From: Candidatus Humimicrobium oleiphilum
GTDB lineage: Bacteria; Actinomycetota; Humimicrobiia; Humimicrobiales; Humimicrobiaceae
Length of the DNA stretch: 17,446 nucleotides
Reading direction: 5' to 3'
Assembly (NCBI GenBank): GCA_002304935.1
Contig: DBPS01000034.1
Span: 1-17,446, forward strand
Shown here: positions 14,231-17,446 of the stretch, in pieces
Layout of the letters: every line of letters starts with the position of its first letter
How positions within the stretch are numbered: the first letter of the stretch is position 1
Position numbers and translations under genes: made by a program
The notes under the pieces: model-generated
Databases searched by the model: none
The model's input: the letters and a program-made list of their open reading frames with translations, nothing else
Told to the model about the DNA's origin: nothing

Positions 14231-14839
14231 GTGATAATAAATAAATTTACATGCAGAAATCAGTGCAGGGATGTTAATATAATCAGGCATTTTTCACATA
14301 TTGATATAAACCCGGATTCAATCAGATTAATTATAATTTCGGAAGCAGTGCCAGGAAATCTGGATGATTATTTTTATAGATCTGAAAACTCATCGTTTCT
14401 TAAAACCACAAATCAGGCTTTCATGGATGCAGGATATGCTTTTGACTCAACGGACACGTATCTTGAAAAGGGTATTTATTTTACCACAGCTCTGAAATGT
14501 CATAAAAAGGATTATCTTGTTTCAGCCCAGACTCTGAAGAACTGCAGTGTCTTGCTCCAAAAAGAAATTGAACAATTTAAAAATATAAGAGCTGTTATGC
14601 TTATGGGAGATTTTGCAATCAAAAGCATTAATTACATTTGGAAAGACAAGCGTAAAGAAAGCATCATACCAAAGGGATCCACATACAAAATAAGGGAGAG
14701 TATATTTGAAAGCAATGGCATTAGATTTTTCCCATCATATACCCAGACTGGGGAAAGTTTTAATATAGAAAAAATCAAAAGAAAGATGATTTCTGAAGAT
14801 ATCAGAAAAGCTATGGAGTTTGTAAACAGTCAGGGTTAA
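14231..14839 (+). CDS. Uracil-DNA glycosylase superfamily protein (family-4-like)
   Basis: Residues RLIIISEAVPGNLDDYFY match motif A of family-4-like uracil-DNA glycosylases, followed by ALKCHKKDY, MLMGDFAIKSI and, near the end, FFPSYTQTGESF where other UDGs have the HPS/HPA motif. Cysteines C8 and C12 near the N-terminus plus C90 and C105 (C-x14-C) are placed like the 4Fe-4S ligands of family 4. I recall a clostridial family with the same FPSY.QTG ending. It may excise damaged bases, but the altered second motif leaves activity open. I prefer the GTG at 14231 (202 residues, weak AAGAGA upstream); a TTG at 14213 would add 6 residues. It starts 50 bases after REP-like copy 5. Confidence 0.75.
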   Translation: MIINKFTCRNQCRDVNIIRHFSHIDINPDSIRLIIISEAVPGNLDDYFYRSENSSFLKTTNQAFMDAGYAFDSTDTYLEKGIYFTTALKCHKKDYLVSAQTLKNCSVLLQKEIEQFKNIRAVMLMGDFAIKSINYIWKDKRKESIIPKGSTYKIRESIFESNGIRFFPSYTQTGESFNIEKIKRKMISEDIRKAMEFVNSQG

Positions 14840-14977
14840 ATCTTAAATTAGATGATTTGTAATACACTCCAATCACCGATGATTACTGCAGCAATACATG
14901 CAAAAGTATGCGAAATCCATGGTGCAAAAATATTATTATTACTTATAAAATATACGAAACATTATAGCCCTATTAAT

Positions 14978-14997
14978 GCTTCTGCAAGCTCTTTTTT
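14978..14997 (+). terminator. Weak terminator-like hairpin
   Basis: GCTT and AAGC pair around CTGC, followed by TC and a run of six T, with more T tracts after. The four-pair stem is very short. It lies 139 bases after the UDG-like stop. Confidence 0.3.
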
Positions 14998-15208
14998 GTT
15001 TTTTATTTTTAAAATATTCATATAATAAAATTATAATTAATGAAAATTAGTTTGCACTATCAAAAAAGATTTATATATCTGATAAATACAAAAAAGTTAA
15101 AAATTATAATAGCACTAGGGAAAATTTGAAATAGTAAGCAGGCAGCATTATGATATTACGGAAATTTCTTTTTTTATAAAAAATAGAATTTTATATCAGA
15201 TCATATAT

Positions 15209-15219
15209 CCCGGAGCGGG
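15209..15219 (+). promoter_or_regulatory. Small GC hairpin overlapping the Fpg/Nei-like ribosome binding site
   Basis: CCCG-GAG-CGGG can fold into a 4-bp stem. The only Shine-Dalgarno-like bases (GGAG and GGGA) for the start at 15229 lie in it, 9-13 bases from the ATG. Folding could limit translation initiation; the evidence is only the sequence. Confidence 0.35.
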
Positions 15220-15228
15220 AAAAATAAT

Positions 15229-16056
15229 ATGATAGAATTACCAGAGGCGGTTGTAATTGCCAGACAGATTAATGAGACTATATATGGAAAGAAAATCAAG
15301 AAAGTCGTAGCCGCAAAAAGTCCTCATAGATTCGCCTGGTATTATGAAGATCCAAACAAATATGATGATTTGCTTGCAGGTAAAAAAGTAGGTGATTCAG
15401 ATTGTTTTGGAGGCTGGATTGAGATAAAAATAGAGAATGTATGTTTATCTTTTTGTGAAGGTATAAATCTTGGTTTTCACAAAAAAAACGAAGAGAGGCC
15501 TCAGAAACATCAACTTCTTATGGAGTTTGGGGACCTGACAGCGGTGAGTGCTACTGTGCAGATGTATGGTGGTATCTACTGTTACAGACAGGGGCAATTT
15601 GATAATGAATACTATTTAAAAGCCAAAGAAAAACCATCACCACTTTCAGTAGAATTTGATTGGGAATATTTTATTAAAATCCTGTCATCGCCTGATATTA
15701 AAGTATTGAGTGCCAAAGCTTTTCTTGCAACAAATCAAAGAATCCCTGGATTGGGAAATGGAGTCTTGCAGGATATACTGTTTAATGCAAAAATACACCC
15801 AAAAAGAAAAGTCAGCACCTTTACCGGGGATGAAAGTAAAAACTTGTTTGATTCATTAAAATCAACTCTTGAGAAAATGGCCAGCAGGGGAGGAAGGGAA
15901 ACAGAAAAGGACTTTTTTGGCAATTTGGGAGGATATAAAACCAAAGTAGGTAAAAATACTGCAGGCACAAATTGCAGGAAATGCGGGGAAGTTATTAAGA
16001 AAGAGACTTATATGGGAGGAAGCATTTATTATTGTACAGGTTGTCAGAAACTATAA
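15229..16056 (+). CDS. Fpg/Nei-like DNA glycosylase family protein lacking the canonical catalytic proline
   Basis: 275 residues with the architecture of Fpg/endonuclease VIII: N-terminal beta-sandwich, H2TH region (IPGLGNGVLQDILFNAKIHPKRK, 172-194) and a C-terminal zinc finger (C249, C252, C269, C272; CX2C-X16-CX2C). It begins MIELPEA instead of MPELPE or MPEGPE, so the catalytic Pro2 is Ile, while Glu3 remains. The Lys of the RRxKY strand is replaced by FGGWIE, and the zinc-finger Arg is replaced in MGGSIYYC. I recall many Firmicute-type relatives sharing MIELPE, QMYGG and MGGSIY, so this is a conserved subgroup, not decay. It may bind DNA or use other chemistry. It follows the UDG-like gene in the same direction, 389 bases downstream. 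Confidence 0.85.
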   Translation: MIELPEAVVIARQINETIYGKKIKKVVAAKSPHRFAWYYEDPNKYDDLLAGKKVGDSDCFGGWIEIKIENVCLSFCEGINLGFHKKNEERPQKHQLLMEFGDLTAVSATVQMYGGIYCYRQGQFDNEYYLKAKEKPSPLSVEFDWEYFIKILSSPDIKVLSAKAFLATNQRIPGLGNGVLQDILFNAKIHPKRKVSTFTGDESKNLFDSLKSTLEKMASRGGRETEKDFFGNLGGYKTKVGKNTAGTNCRKCGEVIKKETYMGGSIYYCTGCQKL

Positions 16057-16078
16057 TTAATTTGAAAAAACAGTATCT

Positions 16079-16099
16079 GGTACCAAATTATACGTCCCC
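16079..16099 (-). repeat. REP-like element, copy 6, encoding the C-terminus of the propeller gene
   Basis: Reads GGTACCAAATTATACGTCCCC on the + strand in two halves (GGTACCAAAT, TATACGTCCCC). On the - strand its first 12 bases are GGG GAC GTA TAA, in frame with the gene at 16088-17416: Gly, Asp, Val, stop, exactly as in copy 5. It starts 22 bases after the Fpg/Nei-like stop. Confidence 0.85.
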
Positions 16100-17416
16100 A
16101 AAGTCAAAGTAGATGGAAATTTCTTTAAATTCCGGAGAGCTGCAGAAGTTTTTTATTACATCTTCTCTTGTCATGCCTTCATTCATATTTAATATCCATC
16201 CGTCAAATCCCTGATTGTCAGGAGCTCTGTTAAAGAGTGACTTATATAGAAAGATAACAAACTGCTCATTACTGTATCCGGAAATGTCTTCCTGGCATTC
16301 AGTGCTTGAAATAAACCGCATTACAAGTTCTGCTGAGCTTAAGCTGTATTTGTCCGCAGCTATTACCCATTCATCATATCCTGCTTCATCCGGTTCCCGT
16401 TCAAGTATCCTGTTATAAAGGAATATAATAAAATCCTGTGGGGTTTTCCCGTATTCAGAAAGAGATTTCTCATTAAAGTTAATTGCTGAAGAGGCTGCAT
16501 CAGGAGCAGGAGGCACATAAACTGGAAATGAAAATGAAGGATCATCATCAGGAGCAGTATTAGTTGTAATCCTTTCCAGTCCTGAGCCGTCAGCATTCAT
16601 TAAGTATATGTCACGATTACTTGTACGATATGATGTAAATGCTATCTTTGACCCGTCAGGTGAAAAAGAAGGATTTCCATCAAATCCAGAATTATTTGTA
16701 AGCCTTGTCTGTCCTGAACCATCAGCATTCATTATAAATAGTTCAAAGTTGCTATCGTAACGGTTTGAGCAAAATGCTATCTTTGACCCGTCAGGTGATA
16801 GTGATGGGTAATTCTCAATATAAGAGTTATTTGTCAGCCTTACCACATTTGTTCCGTTAACATTCATTATATATATTTCGTAAAAGCCACCGCTCCGGCT
16901 TGATACAAATGCTATTTTTGACCCGTCTGGTGAAAATGATGGAGCATAGTCGGTATAAGAGTCATTTGTCAGCCTTACTACATTTGTTCCGTCAGCATTC
17001 ATTATGTATATTTCCCAACTGCCGCTCCGGTTTGAGCAAAATGCTATTTTTGACCCGTCATGTGATAGTGATGGCAAATTATCATTTGCATTATTGTTTG
17101 TAAGCCTTGTCTGCCCGGAACCGTCAGAATTCATTATGTATATTTCCTCATTGCCATCGCGATTTGAGACAAACGCTATTTTTGTTCCATTTGCCGAAAA
17201 TGATGGTTCTTTATCATCTGAAGTATTATTAGTCAGCCTTGTCTGCCCGGAACCGTCAGCATTCATTATGTATATTTCAGAATTGCCTTCACCAACATAT
17301 GATGCAAATACGATTTTTGATATGTCAGCATATATGGCCGAAGGGGCTATAAAAATAATCAAAAGAGTTATTACAGATAATAATATGGTTACCAGATTCT
17401 TAACGATTCTTTTCAA
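16088..17416 (-). CDS. Secreted PD40/TolB-like beta-propeller protein with C-terminal DUF4214 repeats
   Basis: 442 residues. The TTG at 17416 is the only usable start: a TGA lies directly before it and AGAGGGG sits about 6 bases upstream. A signal peptide covers 1-30 (ends IYA). Six PD40-type repeats of 44-45 residues follow, with KI(A/V)F.S at 34, 79, 123, 167, 212 and 257 and (E/D)(I/L)(Y/F)(I/L)MN(A/S/V)(D/N)G in each; together they would form a six-bladed propeller like the TolB C-terminal domain. A Pro/Ser linker (298-325) leads to two DUF4214-type repeats (FIIFLYNRILEREPDEAG, FVIFLYKSLFNRAPDNQG). The end is YFDFGDV, encoded with the stop by REP-like copy 6. It is probably a secreted or surface protein; the ligand is unknown. 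Confidence 0.85.
   Translation of the reverse strand: MKRIVKNLVTILLSVITLLIIFIAPSAIYADISKIVFASYVGEGNSEIYIMNADGSGQTRLTNNTSDDKEPSFSANGTKIAFVSNRDGNEEIYIMNSDGSGQTRLTNNNANDNLPSLSHDGSKIAFCSNRSGSWEIYIMNADGTNVVRLTNDSYTDYAPSFSPDGSKIAFVSSRSGGFYEIYIMNVNGTNVVRLTNNSYIENYPSLSPDGSKIAFCSNRYDSNFELFIMNADGSGQTRLTNNSGFDGNPSFSPDGSKIAFTSYRTSNRDIYLMNADGSGLERITTNTAPDDDPSFSFPVYVPPAPDAASSAINFNEKSLSEYGKTPQDFIIFLYNRILEREPDEAGYDEWVIAADKYSLSSAELVMRFISSTECQEDISGYSNEQFVIFLYKSLFNRAPDNQGFDGWILNMNEGMTREDVIKNFCSSPEFKEISIYFDFGDV
16600..17318 (-). repeat. Tandem 132-135 bp coding repeats (propeller blades)
   Basis: The six PD40 blades are still similar at the DNA level; for instance the strings GCTATYTTTGACCCGTC and ATTCATTATRTATATTTC recur along this stretch. 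That suggests recent duplication or gene conversion of blades. It lies wholly inside the CDS at 16088-17416. Confidence 0.7.
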
Positions 17417-17446
17417 TCATGCCCCTCTTTCAATTAATGCCTGTTT

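Larger units (their letters stand above)
14840..15228. other. AT-rich intergenic region between the two glycosylase-like genes
   Basis: 389 bases with no ORF having a ribosome binding site. It contains a weak terminator-like hairpin (14978-14997), an AT-rich central part, and a small CCCG/CGGG hairpin (15209-15219) directly before the downstream start. No REP-like copy is present. Confidence 0.6.

Noticed and set aside
14871..14890. Weak match between CAGTAATC..GGTGAT at 10334 and the reverse of 14871-14890
   Set aside because: Only about 15 matching bases with a 3-base gap; too little to claim a repeat family.
15060..15085. TTTATATAT stretch (and a similar one near 7277) as archaeal TATA boxes
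   Set aside because: The DNA is very AT-rich, and the clear TTGACA-N17-TAGACT promoter, Shine-Dalgarno sites and lipoprotein signal favour a bacterium.

Overview
The window is about 17.4 kb of AT-rich DNA, most likely bacterial. The evidence is canonical Shine-Dalgarno sites (for example GGAGGTGA before the gene at 9747), a near-consensus TTGACA-N17-TAGACT promoter at 13003, an intrinsic terminator at 5619, a lipoprotein signal and bacterial signal peptides. The short indole-glycerol-phosphate synthase and the TrpA variant resemble versions I know from Clostridia and Coriobacteria-like lineages. I cannot name the organism, and a few AT-rich TATA-like stretches are not enough to argue for an archaeon.

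Region 1 (1-3747) is the 3' part of a tryptophan operon on the + strand, in the order trpB (C-terminal part only), trpA, trpD, trpC, trpF. Most junctions overlap or nearly touch; only trpA-trpD has a gap, of 113 bases. An intergenic stretch with about six degenerate 15-18 base tandem repeats follows. Region 2 (4013-9329) holds a B12-binding-type radical SAM protein, a bidirectional terminator, a leucine-rich-repeat lipoprotein on the - strand, a Nim-like flavoprotein, a four-helix membrane protein, the ribosome-assembly GTPase RsgA and another small membrane protein.

Region 3 (9330-17446) is looser and more accessory in character: a DUF6512 membrane protein, a 37-residue membrane microprotein, a small membrane protein, an FLVCR-like MFS transporter, a secreted C-type-lectin/DUF4214 protein, a family-4-like uracil-DNA glycosylase relative, an Fpg/Nei-like protein lacking standard catalytic residues, and a secreted PD40 beta-propeller/DUF4214 protein. 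Gaps of about 330-500 bases separate several of them.

The most notable structure lies in region 3. Six copies of a short REP-like element, core GCCARATTATACGTCCCC (reverse GGGGACGTATAAT), sit around the genes with a consistent polarity. Copies before a gene point their CCCC end into it, and copies after a gene start with GGGG. Both DUF4214 genes, on opposite strands and with unrelated N-terminal domains, end inside a copy read in the same frame, so the repeat encodes the last residues Gly-Asp-Val and the stop codon. One unit (12971-14181) has the form repeat / sigma70-like promoter / possible attenuator / gene / inverted repeat, which looks like a single-gene cassette. Whether the elements are mobile, RAYT-associated REPs, or regulatory sequences cannot be decided from this window.
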